A stretch of 64,000 nucleotides of DNA from Sphingopyxis sp. FD7 (GCF_003609835.1 NZ_AP017898.1:868001-932000), one strand, 5' to 3'; positions 27,660 to 35,603 are shown, counted from the stretch's first letter. The notes: a model not told the origin generated them from the sequence alone. Numbers and translations are program-made.

Positions 27660-28673
27660 ATGCCCACGCCGACGCTGCCCGACGCGGCCATTGTGCCGCT
27701 GATCGAAGTCGGATTGATGATCTATCCCGACTGTCAGATGGGGATGGTCCACGGCATCACCGACCTGTTCGACGTCGCGGGCCGCTTTGCGGTGGACAAT
27801 GGTCGGCGTCCGGTGCGCGTCAGCCACTGGCGGTTGCAGGAGGGCGGGGGCTTTGCGCGTTGCCGCGACAGCCATCCGGACGAAGCGGCGGGCAATTCGC
27901 CGACCGTGCTCGTCGTGCCAGGCAGCCTCCACAAGCTGATCGAGCCCGGCGAGGCCGAACCCTATGCGCGCTGGCTGCTCGACCGGCACGCGCAGGGTGC
28001 GGTGCTGGCGTCGAACTGCGGCGGCGCCTTCTTTCTTGCGGCAACGGGGCTGCTCGCGGGGCGGCCCGCGACGACCCACTGGTATTTTGCCGAGGAGTTC
28101 CGGCGCCGCTTTCCCGACGTCCGCATGGAGGCCGACCGGATGGTGATCGACGATGGCGACATCGTCACCGCGGGCGGCATGATGGCGTGGACCGACCTCG
28201 GCCTGCGTATCGTCGAGCGCCTGCTCGGTCCGACGGTGATGATCGAGACTGCGCGCTTCCTGCTGCTGGACCCCGCGGGGCGCGAACAGAAAAATTATGC
28301 GAGCTTTGCACCGAGGCTGACGCATGGCGACGAGCCGATCCTGAAGGTCCAGCACTGGTTGCAGGCGCGCCGCGCGGGTCCGGTCACGGTCGCCGAAATG
28401 GCGCGTGAGGCCGGGATGGAAGAGCGGACCTTTCAGCGGCGCTTCAAGGCGGCGACGGGGATGACGCCGGTCGAATATGTCCAGCATCTGCGCGTCGGCA
28501 AGGCGCGCGAGCTGCTGGAGTTCACGCGGCGCCCGGTCGATCAGATCGCCTGGAGCGTCGGCTATGAGGATGCGGCGGCGTTCCGCAAGCTGTTCCACCG
28601 CCTGATCGGCCTGTCGCCGCACGGCTATCGCCAGCGCTTTTCGACGCCGGGATCGCTGACCGAAGCGGCATGA
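27660..28673 (+). CDS. GlxA-family transcriptional regulator (DJ-1/PfpI plus AraC HTH)
   Basis: 337 residues from the ATG at 27660, chosen for AGGAG 6-7 bases upstream. The N-terminal half is an amidotransferase-like DJ-1/PfpI domain with the 'nucleophile elbow' [14 protein letters not shown]. The C-terminal third holds two AraC helix-turn-helix motifs, with [21 protein letters not shown] and [20 protein letters not shown]. Such proteins activate genes in response to small metabolites. The divergent esterase is the obvious candidate target. Confidence 0.9.
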   Translation: MPTPTLPDAAIVPLIEVGLMIYPDCQMGMVHGITDLFDVAGRFAVDNGRRPVRVSHWRLQEGGGFARCRDSHPDEAAGNSPTVLVVPGSLHKLIEPGEAEPYARWLLDRHAQGAVLASNCGGAFFLAATGLLAGRPATTHWYFAEEFRRRFPDVRMEADRMVIDDGDIVTAGGMMAWTDLGLRIVERLLGPTVMIETARFLLLDPAGREQKNYASFAPRLTHGDEPILKVQHWLQARRAGPVTVAEMAREAGMEERTFQRRFKAATGMTPVEYVQHLRVGKARELLEFTRRPVDQIAWSVGYEDAAAFRKLFHRLIGLSPHGYRQRFSTPGSLTEAA

Positions 28674-28836
28674 TCGGCGGCGACTATCCGGCAGGTAATC
28701 GCCGAGGCGGCGAAGGTTCGCGATAACGGCCAGTGAAGCGCCGACAATTTTTTTCGCCCATGTGTCGATTCCGGTTGGGCTCGTTCGTCGTCAGCATAGG
28801 AGGCCGCTGTTGGCCCCGCTAACAAGGAGATGACCA

Positions 28837-29268
28837 ATGCGTGTGATGGTGTTCGTAAAGGCGACCGAGGACAGCGAAAAGGGCCTGCCGCCGACCGAAG
28901 AAATGACCGCGATGTTCGAGGCGATGGGCAAGTTCAACGAAGAACTGGTCAACGCCGGGGTGATGGTGTCGGGCGACGGGTTGAAGCCGTCGTCGCACGG
29001 CAAGCGGATCCACTTCGACGGCCCGAGCCGCACGGTGATCGACGGTCCTTTCGCCGAAGCGCGCGAACTGGTTGCCGGTTACTGGATCTGGGAGGTCAAG
29101 GACATGGACGAGGCGGTCGCCTGGGCCAAGCGCTGCCCCAATCCGATGATGGGGCCGAGCGACCTCGAGATCCGCCCCTTCTATGAAATGGAGGATTTCG
29201 GTGACGCGGTGACCCCCGAGATCGCCGAGCAGGAACAGCGCCTGCGCGAAAGGCTCGCCGGCGAATGA
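28837..29268 (+). CDS. DGPF/YCII-domain protein
   Basis: 143 residues, SD AAGGAG before the ATG. The domain is marked by RVMVFVKATEDSE at the start, DGPFAEARELVAGYWIWEVK in the middle and AVAWAKRCPNP after it. Function of DGPF proteins is uncertain (a dimeric alpha-beta fold related to YciI). It overlaps the ECF sigma gene that follows by 4 bases; DGPF genes are known partners of ECF42 sigma factors. Confidence 0.9.
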   Translation: MRVMVFVKATEDSEKGLPPTEEMTAMFEAMGKFNEELVNAGVMVSGDGLKPSSHGKRIHFDGPSRTVIDGPFAEARELVAGYWIWEVKDMDEAVAWAKRCPNPMMGPSDLEIRPFYEMEDFGDAVTPEIAEQEQRLRERLAGE

Positions 29269-30584
29269 CGCCTGTGTCCGCTGCCAGGCTTGCCTCGTCG
29301 GCGAGTTTCCCGGACAAGGCGGGCATGGCAGTGGACGATACCCACCGGGCAATCGAGGCGGTTTTCCGGATCGAACGGGCCAGGCTGATCGCCCGTCTTG
29401 CCCGCCTGACCCGCGACGTCGACCGCGCCGAGGAGCTGGCGCAGGATGCGCTGCTCGTCGCGCTGACCGAATGGCCGAAAAGCGGCGTTCCGGCCAATCC
29501 CGGCGCCTGGCTGATGGCCGCGGCGAAGCGGCGCGCGATCGACGGCATCCGGCATACCGCGATGCAGGGACGCAAGCATGCCGAGATCGCCCGCGAACTC
29601 GACGAGGAGCAGGGCATGAGTGCGGAGGCCATGGAAGCGGCGCTGGACGATCCGCTGGGCGACGAGTTGCTCGGCCTCATCTTCGCCGCCTGTCATCCGG
29701 TGATTTCGCGCGAAGCGCGCGCCGCGCTGACGCTGCGGCTGGTCGGCGGGCTGACGGTCGAGGAGATTGCGCGCGCCTTCCTGTCGAACGAGGCCGCGAT
29801 TGCGGCGCGGATCACCCGCGCCAAGAAGGCGATCGCCAGGGCGGGCGTGGCGTTCGAGGTGCCGCGCGGCGCCGAGCTGGCGGCGCGGCTGCCCTCGGTG
29901 CTGGAGGTCGTCTATCTGATCTTCAACGAAGGCTATGCTGCGACCAGCGGGCCGTCGCTGGTGCGGCCCCCGCTGTGCGCCGAGGCGCAGCGGCTGGGAC
30001 GTATCCTGGCGGCGCTGATGCCGGGCGAACCGGAGGTGCTGGGGCTGCTGGCGCTGATGGAGATTCAGGCGTCGCGGCTGGCGGCGCGCGCCGCGCCGGA
30101 CGGCAGGTTCGTGCCGCTGACCGAGCAGAACCGCGCCCGCTGGGACCAGCTCCTGATCCGCCGCGGCCTCAATGCGCTGGCGCGGGTCGAGGCGCTGGGC
30201 GGCGCCGACGGACCCTATGCGTTGCAGGCGGCGCTTGCGGCGTGTCACGCAAGGGCGCTACGCGCCGAGGACACCGACTGGCGGCGCATCGCCGCACTTT
30301 ACGACCGGCTGGGGCAGGTGACGCCATCGCCGGTGGTCGAGCTCAACCGTGCGGTCGCGCACAGCATGGCGTTCGGTCCCGAAGCGGGACTGAAGCTGGT
30401 CGACGCGATCGCCGACGAAGCGGCGCTGCGCAACTATGCCCCGCTGCCCGCGGCGCGCGGCGATTTCCTGCTGCGGGCCGGGCGAAAGGCCGAAGCGCGC
30501 GGCGCATTCGAGGCGGCGGCGGCGCTGTCGACCAATGAACGCGAACGCGAATGGCTGCTCGCCCGCGCCGCGGAATGCGGCTGA
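29265..30584 (+). CDS. ECF sigma factor, ECF42/SigJ-like with C-terminal extension
   Basis: 439 residues from the ATG that overlaps the previous stop; an ATG at 29325 (MAVDDTHRAIEAVFR) is also possible and fits the sigma-2 domain better. Region 2 is IERARLIARLARLTRDVDRAEELAQDA-like (about 40-80). Region 4 helices include LTVEEIARAFLSNEAAIAARI. A long C-terminal part (from about 200) is the DUF6596/TPR-like extension that replaces an anti-sigma factor in ECF42. Paired with its DGPF protein. Target promoters are unknown. Confidence 0.9.
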   Translation: MTPVSAARLASSASFPDKAGMAVDDTHRAIEAVFRIERARLIARLARLTRDVDRAEELAQDALLVALTEWPKSGVPANPGAWLMAAAKRRAIDGIRHTAMQGRKHAEIARELDEEQGMSAEAMEAALDDPLGDELLGLIFAACHPVISREARAALTLRLVGGLTVEEIARAFLSNEAAIAARITRAKKAIARAGVAFEVPRGAELAARLPSVLEVVYLIFNEGYAATSGPSLVRPPLCAEAQRLGRILAALMPGEPEVLGLLALMEIQASRLAARAAPDGRFVPLTEQNRARWDQLLIRRGLNALARVEALGGADGPYALQAALAACHARALRAEDTDWRRIAALYDRLGQVTPSPVVELNRAVAHSMAFGPEAGLKLVDAIADEAALRNYAPLPAARGDFLLRAGRKAEARGAFEAAAALSTNEREREWLLARAAECG

Positions 30585-30860
30585 GGCGCGAGACAGGACA
30601 GCACTGACCGATGCGCTAACTATCGGTAATTGTGTCGTAACATTTCGCCTGTCGCCCCGTCGCTCGTCGACGATAGAAGGCCGCCGGTCGAAACAATACC
30701 TAGAATGCTTTGTTTCTGCGCCATGGTCGTGGTGGCTTTTCGCGGTGCCGCGAACGCCGCCTTTCAGTTCAGGAGTTTATCGCTTCGCCCGGCTGCTTTC
30801 ACGGTGGACCAGATCGTGCCGGTTGCCCCTTCGCTTCCTCCCCCACGAAGGTGATCGGAA

Positions 30861-31160
30861 ATGACCATTCCCCTCGACGCGGCCGCTGGCGGCTGCGAAT
30901 GCCTGCCTTCGCGGCGGCGCTTCGAACGCGACGATCCGCCCGCCGAGCGGTCGGTAAACGCCTTTGTCCTGCGATATGAGGATCGCTGGTTCGGCATCGA
31001 AAAGCAGGTTGCGTTCGAGGCCCCCGATCTGGCTACCGCGCTGGCGATGGTCGAGCATGAGCCGATCGGGCGTTGGGCCGAATTGTCGCTGGACGGCAGG
31101 ACGCTCTGCCGCTGCGGCGGCGAGCCTGATGGCGCGGCGCGTTATTGGGTCGTCGATTGA
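30861..31160 (+). CDS. Small hypothetical protein
   Basis: 99 residues. Not recognised as a named family. Content looks coding: a helix DLATALAMVEHEPIG, a short C-terminal beta region around LSLDGRTLCRCGG with Cys pairs, and ending ARYWVVD. GAAGGTGATCGGAA lies directly before the ATG. It has 3 Cys clustered near the C-terminus plus 2 at the start (CECL), so metal binding is possible. The 276 bases upstream (30585-30860) hold no gene. Confidence 0.55.
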   Translation: MTIPLDAAAGGCECLPSRRRFERDDPPAERSVNAFVLRYEDRWFGIEKQVAFEAPDLATALAMVEHEPIGRWAELSLDGRTLCRCGGEPDGAARYWVVD

Positions 31161-31191
31161 TGGGCCAGGTCGCGGCGGCCTTGCCGCGCGA

Positions 31192-31386
31192 TCATTCGGC
31201 CGTTTGAGCGGCGATCCGAACCTTCTCGGCGCGCAGTTTTTCGGTGTGGAGCAGCTTGTCGGCCATCGCCTGCCACGCCGCCGCGGCGCGCAGGTTGCGC
31301 TCGCGAACCTGGGTCAGCGCCGAGGCATCGGCCTCAGCGGTGCATTTTTCGGCTTGGGCAAGATAAAATTCGGTGGTGGCCGACAC
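31192..31386 (-). CDS. Small hypothetical protein, last gene of the csp-infA operon
   Basis: 64 residues starting at GTG (AGGAG nine bases upstream). The sequence is one helical stretch with ATTEFYLAQAEKCTAEAD and a conserved-looking ERNLRAAAAWQAMADKLLHTEKL. Proteins of this shape are common next to small regulators in sphingomonads, but no function is known to me. It lies 27 bases after the 50-residue gene, in the same direction as csp and infA. Confidence 0.65.
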   Translation of the reverse strand: MSATTEFYLAQAEKCTAEADASALTQVRERNLRAAAAWQAMADKLLHTEKLRAEKVRIAAQTAE

Positions 31387-31413
31387 GGGGCTTTGCTCCT
31401 GTAAGGTGGCGGG

Positions 31414-31566
31414 TCAGTCGACCATATCGGCGATCAGGCGCCGGAGTTCGCGCCGCGACAGCGTCGGGCGGCGGCGCGGCGCATTCGCCGTCATGGCCTT
31501 TCCGGCCAGCGACAGCGCAGGCAGCGCGGGGATGATCGAGGGATTGGTCTGGAATAGAGTCATCAT
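31414..31566 (-). CDS. 50-residue small protein
   Basis: Found by hand because it is very short. It reads from ATGATG at 31566, with N-terminus MMTLFQTNPSIIPALPALS and C-terminal half RRRPTLSRRELRRLIADMVD, ending TGA at 31414. The C-terminal helix is strongly basic, then acidic, like other small sphingomonad proteins of the 'TLSRxELRxxIAxMxD' form. It lies 38 bases after the infA stop and 27 before the next gene. The SD is weak. Role unknown; it could be a small RNA- or protein-binding helix. Confidence 0.55.
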   Translation of the reverse strand: MMTLFQTNPSIIPALPALSLAGKAMTANAPRRRPTLSRRELRRLIADMVD

Positions 31567-31604
31567 CTTTATCTTTGATTTCTGCGTTATGTGAATATGC
31601 CCGG

Positions 31605-31862
31605 TCAGCGCGAACGGCGCTGTCCGGGAGTGGCCGGCCCGCCGCCGCGTTCGCGGTAGACGAGGCGCCCCTTGCTGAGGTCATAGGGCGTCATTTCGAC
31701 GCGGACCGCGTCGCCAACGACCGTCCGGATGCGGAAACGCCGCATCCGGCCGGCCGTATAGACGACGACCCGATGACCATTTTCGAGCAGGACGCCGAAG
31801 CGCCCGTCGGGCAGGACTTCGTCGACCTGCCCGTCGAAGGTCATCAGCTCCTCCTTGGCCAA
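31605..31862 (-). CDS. infA: Translation initiation factor IF-1 homologue
   Basis: 85 residues. It has the IF-1 layout of one S1/OB fold: [33 protein letters not shown] and [16 protein letters not shown]. It differs from the usual IF-1 in the middle (VVYTAG for AHISGKM) and has a basic tail of about 14 residues. That, with its place 2 bases after a cold shock gene, suggests it is a paralogue rather than the housekeeping IF-1, which I would expect elsewhere. It binds the 30S A-site or acts as an RNA chaperone. Confidence 0.85.
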   Translation of the reverse strand: MAKEELMTFDGQVDEVLPDGRFGVLLENGHRVVVYTAGRMRRFRIRTVVGDAVRVEMTPYDLSKGRLVYRERGGGPATPGQRRSR

Positions 31863-31864
31863 GA

Positions 31865-32071
31865 TCAGGCCGACTGGAGGTTGATCGCCGAAACCTTGCC
31901 GTTGCGGCCGGTTTCGAGCTCGTAGGAGACGCGCTGCTCCTTATTGAGCGTGTCCATGCCCGCGGCCTGGACCGCGGTGATGTGGACGAAGCTGTCGCCC
32001 GAGCCGTCTTCATTTTCGATGAAGCCATAGCCCTTGTCATTGTTGAAGAATTTTACGGTGCCGATCGGCAT
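31865..32071 (-). CDS. cspA: Cold shock domain protein
   Basis: 68 residues from the ATG at 32071 with AAGGAAA upstream. One cold shock domain with RNP motifs KGYGFIEN and DSFVHI, ending GKVSAINLQ. Binds single-stranded RNA/DNA and melts mRNA structure. It heads a compact minus-strand unit with infA, a 50-residue gene and a 64-residue gene. A longer in-frame start at 32170 is unlikely since the domain begins at 32071. The long 5' region (32072-32612) has space for a temperature-responsive leader. Confidence 0.93.
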   Translation of the reverse strand: MPIGTVKFFNNDKGYGFIENEDGSGDSFVHITAVQAAGMDTLNKEQRVSYELETGRNGKVSAINLQSA

Positions 32072-32383
32072 GAGAGTGTTTCCTTTCACGAAAACGGGAA
32101 ATCCTCCGGCAAAAGCACCGGCGGAGCTGGCAGCATGTGAAGGGAAAAGTCTGCCCCGAAAGGCCGTCAAATTCCGTCGCAGGCGACGTTAGCGAGGCCG
32201 ATATGGAGGATTTTTCCCGAAAAGTCAAGGTGGCGTCCAAAATTGCGGCGGATGGATGCGGGATCGGCGCGGCGATTTTGCTGGGTGTGCGATGATGAAG
32301 TTGATGCGGGGGCCGGGAATTATTTTGGCGGGAGGCCGCGATAAAGGCGGATTATTTGGGACTTTATCTTTCGGGCAAATATC

Positions 32384-32471
32384 CGTGCCCCGGTGAAAGC
32401 CGGGGTCCAGGGGCGCGGTGCGCAACGCGCGGCTTTTGCCCGCCCTGGGCCCCGGCTTTCGCCGGGGTACG
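32384..32471. repeat. Palindromic intergenic repeat (family F1)
   Basis: Arms TGCCCCGGTGAAAGCCGGGG and CCCCGGCTTTCGCCGGGGTA face each other. Central bases GGCGCGGTGCGCAACGCGCG also form a small palindrome. It lies in the csp upstream region. Confidence 0.75.
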
Positions 32472-32550
32472 GGTGGCACTGGCATCGAGCGAGGCCGGGG
32501 TGGCCGCGAGGGAAAGGTGGCCGCAAGCGCAGACGAGCGCTGCGCGCTCG

Positions 32551-32610
32551 GCCCCTCCGTCAGCCGCTTTGCGGCTGCCACCTCCCCATGGCTTCGCCAC
32601 AGGGAGGATT
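32551..32610. repeat. Repeat of the 'CCCCTCC' type (family F2)
   Basis: The sequence GCCCCTCCGTCAGCCGCTTT and CCACAGGGAGGATT is close to that at 60421-60480 (CCCCTCCGTCAGCGGCTACG...CACAGGGAGGAT). It abuts the leuA stop codon. Each holds a small internal hairpin (AGCCGC-TTT-GCGGCT). Confidence 0.75.
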
Positions 32611-32612
32611 GG

Positions 32613-34322
32613 TCAGGCGCCGTTGGCGGCGCTGAGGATCGCGCGGACGCTGGCCGTCGCGACGTCGGTGTCGAGGCCGCAGCCGAACAGGCTCTTCCCG
32701 TCGGCGGTGCGGCATTCGACGTAAGCGGCCGCCTGAACATTGCTGCCCTGGCCGATCGCGTGCTCGCTGTAATCGACGATGTCCATGACCGGGCCGCCCG
32801 ATTCGGCGAGCGCGGCGATGACGCTCGACATCAGGCCGTTGCCGCGGCCGCTGACGCTGCGTTCCTGGCCGTCGATGCGGAGGACTCCAGCAAAGATGCG
32901 ACTGGCCGTGGGTGCCCCTCCACCACTTCGTGGCCCCCCTCCCCGTTCCGGGGAGGAATGGCTTTCGGACCAGTCGACGAGCTGGAAGCGTTTGGCGTCG
33001 GTGGTCAGATAGGCGCGCTCGAAGGCGTGCCAGATGTCCTCGGCGCCGAGTTCGCGGCTCGTTTCGTCTGCCAATGCCTGTACGATGTGGCTGAAGCTCG
33101 CCTGCATTTTCTTGGGCAGTTTCAGCCCCTTGTCCTGTTCGAGCACCCAGGCGACGCCGCCCTTGCCCGACTGGCTGTTGACGCGGATCACCGCTTCATA
33201 GCTGCGCCCCAGGTCGGCGGGGTCGATGGGGAGATAAGGGACTTCCCAGCGTTCGTCATTCTGGCGCTCGCGCGCGGCGAAGCCCTTTTTGATCGCGTCC
33301 TGATGGCTGCCCGAAAAGGCGGTGTAGACGAGCGCGCCGCCATAGGGGTGGCGCGGGTGGACGGGGAGCTGGTTGCAATATTCGACCGTCGCGATGACCT
33401 CGTCGATATTCGAGAAGTCGAGGCCGGGGTCGACCCCCTGCGTGTACATGTTGAGCGCGATGGTGACGAGGCAGGTGTTGCCGGTGCGCTCGCCATTGCC
33501 GAACAGGCAGCCCTCGACGCGGTCGGCGCCCGCAAGCAGGCCGAGTTCGGCCGCCGCGACGCCGGTGCCGCGGTCGTTGTGGGTGTGCAGCGAGATGATC
33601 GCGCGGTCGCGGTTCGGCAGGTTCTTGGCGAAATACTCGATCTGGTCGGCGTAGATGTTGGGCGTCGCCGCCTCGACCGTCGCGGGGAGGTTGAGGATTA
33701 TCGGGTTGTCGGGGGTGGGGGCGAGGATGCCCATCACCGCTTCGCACACCTCGATGCTGAAATCGAGCTCGGTGGTCGAGAAGCATTCGGGGCTGTACTG
33801 GAAACGCCAGTCGGTGCCGGGGAGGCGCGCGGCATTGTCGCGCAGCTGCTTCGCGCCGTCGATGGCGATCGCCTTGATGTCGGCCTTGTCCATGCCGAAG
33901 ACGATCTTGCGCCACGCCGGTGCGAGCGCATTATAGACGTGGACGATCGCGGCGCGGGCGCCCGCGAGGCTGTCGAAGCTGGTGCGGATGAGGTCGGCGC
34001 GGCTTTGCGTCAGCACCTGCGGCGTGACATCGTCGGGGATGCGGCCCGAGCGGACGAGGCCCTGGATATAGTCGAAATCGGTCGCGCCGCTGGCGGGAAA
34101 GCCGACCTCGATCTCCTTGAACCCGGCCTTCACCAGCAGGTCGAAGAAGCGCGTTTTTTTCTCGGCATCCATCGGGTCGATCAACGACTGGTTGCCGTCG
34201 CGCAGGTCGGTCGACAGCCAGATGGGGGCGCGGGTGATCGTGCGCGCGGGCCATTCGCGGTGGGCGAGCGGAACCTGCGGAAAGGCGCTATATTTGACCG
34301 AGGGGTCAGGGAGCATGGTCAT
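32613..34322 (-). CDS. leuA: 2-Isopropylmalate synthase
   Basis: 569 residues. It condenses 2-oxoisovalerate and acetyl-CoA, the first step of leucine synthesis. The catalytic TIM barrel has LSTDLRDGNQSL near residue 36, GFPASGATDFDY and the metal motif HTHNDRGTG. The C-terminal regulatory LeuA domain (allosteric leucine binding) follows from about 430, with SGRGNGLMSSV. Inside it, residues 456-470 are encoded by an inserted palindromic repeat (32913-32958). Two ATGs (34322 and 34316) are possible; neither has a clear SD. A leucine-rich leader peptide precedes it. Confidence 0.95.
   Translation of the reverse strand: MTMLPDPSVKYSAFPQVPLAHREWPARTITRAPIWLSTDLRDGNQSLIDPMDAEKKTRFFDLLVKAGFKEIEVGFPASGATDFDYIQGLVRSGRIPDDVTPQVLTQSRADLIRTSFDSLAGARAAIVHVYNALAPAWRKIVFGMDKADIKAIAIDGAKQLRDNAARLPGTDWRFQYSPECFSTTELDFSIEVCEAVMGILAPTPDNPIILNLPATVEAATPNIYADQIEYFAKNLPNRDRAIISLHTHNDRGTGVAAAELGLLAGADRVEGCLFGNGERTGNTCLVTIALNMYTQGVDPGLDFSNIDEVIATVEYCNQLPVHPRHPYGGALVYTAFSGSHQDAIKKGFAARERQNDERWEVPYLPIDPADLGRSYEAVIRVNSQSGKGGVAWVLEQDKGLKLPKKMQASFSHIVQALADETSRELGAEDIWHAFERAYLTTDAKRFQLVDWSESHSSPERGGGPRSGGGAPTASRIFAGVLRIDGQERSVSGRGNGLMSSVIAALAESGGPVMDIVDYSEHAIGQGSNVQAAAYVECRTADGKSLFGCGLDTDVATASVRAILSAANGA
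32913..32958. repeat. Palindromic repeat inserted in the leuA coding sequence
   Basis: The bases CCCTCCACCACTTCGTGG and CCCCGTTCCGGGGAGG are those of the sphingomonad 'cccctccaccac' repeat (compare 60362-60480). Here they are read in frame as a Pro/Gly/Ser-rich insert (SSPERGGGPRSGGGAP) in the regulatory domain of LeuA. Confidence 0.75.
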
Positions 34323-34457
34323 GGGATGAAAACTTCTTCTTCGGGTGGTTGCGTCAGTGTCGATCGGACCCTTGAGCGGGTGGCCGCGACAGCTGCGCAG
34401 CCAGTGTCACGCCCAAGGGCGTGTAAGTCGCAGAAGAAGAAGAGCGGCGGTGCGCAT
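34323..34457 (-). promoter_or_regulatory. leuA leader with possible attenuator structure
   Basis: The minus-strand RNA between the leader peptide and leuA can fold on itself. CUUCUUCUUC (the Leu codons, 34442-34433) is fully complementary to GAAGAAGAAG (34342-34333), which ends 10 bases before the leuA AUG. Inside that loop CCCUUGGGC (34418-34410) pairs with GCUCAAGGG (34376-34368), 9 bp with one G-U. No GC stem with a long U run is seen, so regulation of translation start seems more likely than termination. Confidence 0.6.
34407..34457 (-). CDS. leuL: leu leader peptide (leucine-rich, 16 residues)
   Basis: Reads MRTAALLLLRLTRPWA and stops at TGA (34407). Four adjacent Leu codons (CTT CTT CTT CTG) and a fifth CTT follow within three residues. 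CTT is rare in this genome (CTG and CTC dominate), as expected of a stalling sensor. AGGG lies 7 bases before the ATG. It lies 84 bases before leuA, in the same direction. It is too short for gene finders and was found by reading the sequence. Confidence 0.75.
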   Translation of the reverse strand: MRTAALLLLRLTRPWA

Positions 34458-34530
34458 CGGCGCCCTAGTGATGCAAAATGTCGTGCTTGGCAAGGGGGGA
34501 GTGCGAAAATTGCGTGGGTGGCCACCCTTT

Positions 34531-34621
34531 CGTCATCCCGGGCTTGACCCGGGATCCCGCTTCTTGAGGCTCGCGCTGCTTTCGACATCAAGCGGGACCC
34601 CGGATCAAGTCCGGGGTGACG
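34531..34621. repeat. Palindromic intergenic repeat (family E)
   Basis: Left arm CGTCATCCCGGGCTTGACCC, right arm CCCCGGATCAAGTCCGGGGT. About 50 bases lie between. It stands between leuA's leader and the rhodanese gene. The arms share 'GGATCAAGTCCGGGG' with the end of the repeat at 52885-52994. Confidence 0.8.
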
Positions 34622-34633
34622 AGCAGAAGGATC

Positions 34634-35122
34634 TTACCCCGTCACCCACTCGACCTTCGGGTCATTGAAATCCACCACGTCGGCCAGCTCGCGGACATTG
34701 GGATAACCATAGCCGACGAGGTTGATGAAGGTCTGGATGTTGAGCGCGAGCGCGGCGGCTTTGACCGGCACCGGGCTTTGATCGTTCGAGAAATTATTGT
34801 TGCAATAGATAAGGATCGGACGGTTCGTGTCGGGGCCGATCACCGCGGCGAGGCTGTCGGCGGTGAAATCGGTGAGCGGCAGGTTGACGGCGCCCTTGAT
34901 ATGGCCGCGCGCAAAGGCATCCTTCGAGCGCGCGTCGAGCAGCAGCGCGCCGGGCCGCGCCGCCTCGGCCTTGAAGGCGTCGAAGGCGAGCAGGCGCGCT
35001 GCGCGCTGCGGCGCGACGCGGGCGGCGAGCGCCTCGAACGCGGGATAGTCGATCTGGGGGTTCGCCTGCGCGAAGGCGGGCGTGGCGATGGTGAGGGCGA
35101 GGGCGAGAAGCAGCGGGCGCAT
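34634..35122 (-). CDS. Periplasmic rhodanese-like protein
   Basis: 162 residues. A signal peptide (LLLALALTIATPAFA) is followed by one rhodanese domain with LLLDARSKDAFARGHIKGAVNLPL and the active-site loop ILIYCNNNF (Cys about 106). A rhodanese of this sort may carry persulfide sulfur in the periplasm. The frame is single and ends 12 bases beyond the repeat at 34531-34621. No operon partner. Confidence 0.85.
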   Translation of the reverse strand: MRPLLLALALTIATPAFAQANPQIDYPAFEALAARVAPQRAARLLAFDAFKAEAARPGALLLDARSKDAFARGHIKGAVNLPLTDFTADSLAAVIGPDTNRPILIYCNNNFSNDQSPVPVKAAALALNIQTFINLVGYGYPNVRELADVVDFNDPKVEWVTG

Positions 35123-35249
35123 GATGATCCTCCCTTGAGTGGCGGGACGCTACGCCGCGCATGCTGGCCCTGCGATGAACCGGAAAAATGCCGCCGGGCC
35201 GCGCGGGAGGCGAGCGGCCCGGCGCAGTGCAGGGGAGCATTGCGGGAGG

Positions 35250-35603
35250 TCAGGCGGCTTCGCTGGCGTCCTCGTCTTCGTCCCAGGGCTCGAACAGCTC
35301 ATCCTCGATCATATTGTCGACGGCGTGAACGCGCACGCCGATGCACCAGTCGGCGAGCGGGCCTTCCCATGCAGCCTCGACCTCGGTGAGCGCCTCGGCG
35401 GCGTCCGTGGGGCGGTCGCCGACAAGGTCGAAATCCTGCACGCCGTCCTCGGGCGGGGTGATATAGACATGGGGGTCCAGCCGGACGTTGCTCCAGCCCG
35501 CGGTGGGGGCAAGCCCTTCGGCCTCGACGGTCAGCTGCGGATTTTCCTCGTCACCCGCGATCCAGGCGGTGACCTCGACGATCTCGCGTATCAGTTCGCT
35601 CAT
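35250..35603 (-). CDS. Conserved hypothetical acidic protein
   Basis: 117 residues starting at ATG 35603, with AAGGAG 7 bases upstream (a GTG just before is less likely). The sequence is acidic throughout, with an aromatic-rich start SELIREIVEVTAWIAGDEEN and a long Asp/Glu tail (EDELFEPWDEDEDASEAA). No named family recognised. Cytoplasmic, as there is no signal or membrane segment. Confidence 0.65.
   Translation of the reverse strand: MSELIREIVEVTAWIAGDEENPQLTVEAEGLAPTAGWSNVRLDPHVYITPPEDGVQDFDLVGDRPTDAAEALTEVEAAWEGPLADWCIGVRVHAVDNMIEDELFEPWDEDEDASEAA

Larger units (their letters stand above)
32072..32612. other. Intergenic region csp-leuA
   Basis: About 540 bases without a gene. It holds the csp leader and promoter region next to csp and two repeats (32384-32471, 32551-32610) nearer leuA. 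No clear promoter was identified. Confidence 0.55.

Noticed and set aside
34319-34591. 90-codon minus-strand frame spanning the leuA leader
   Set aside because: It is in a different frame from the leader peptide and runs into a palindromic repeat; it reads Phe where the leader reads Leu, and has no SD.
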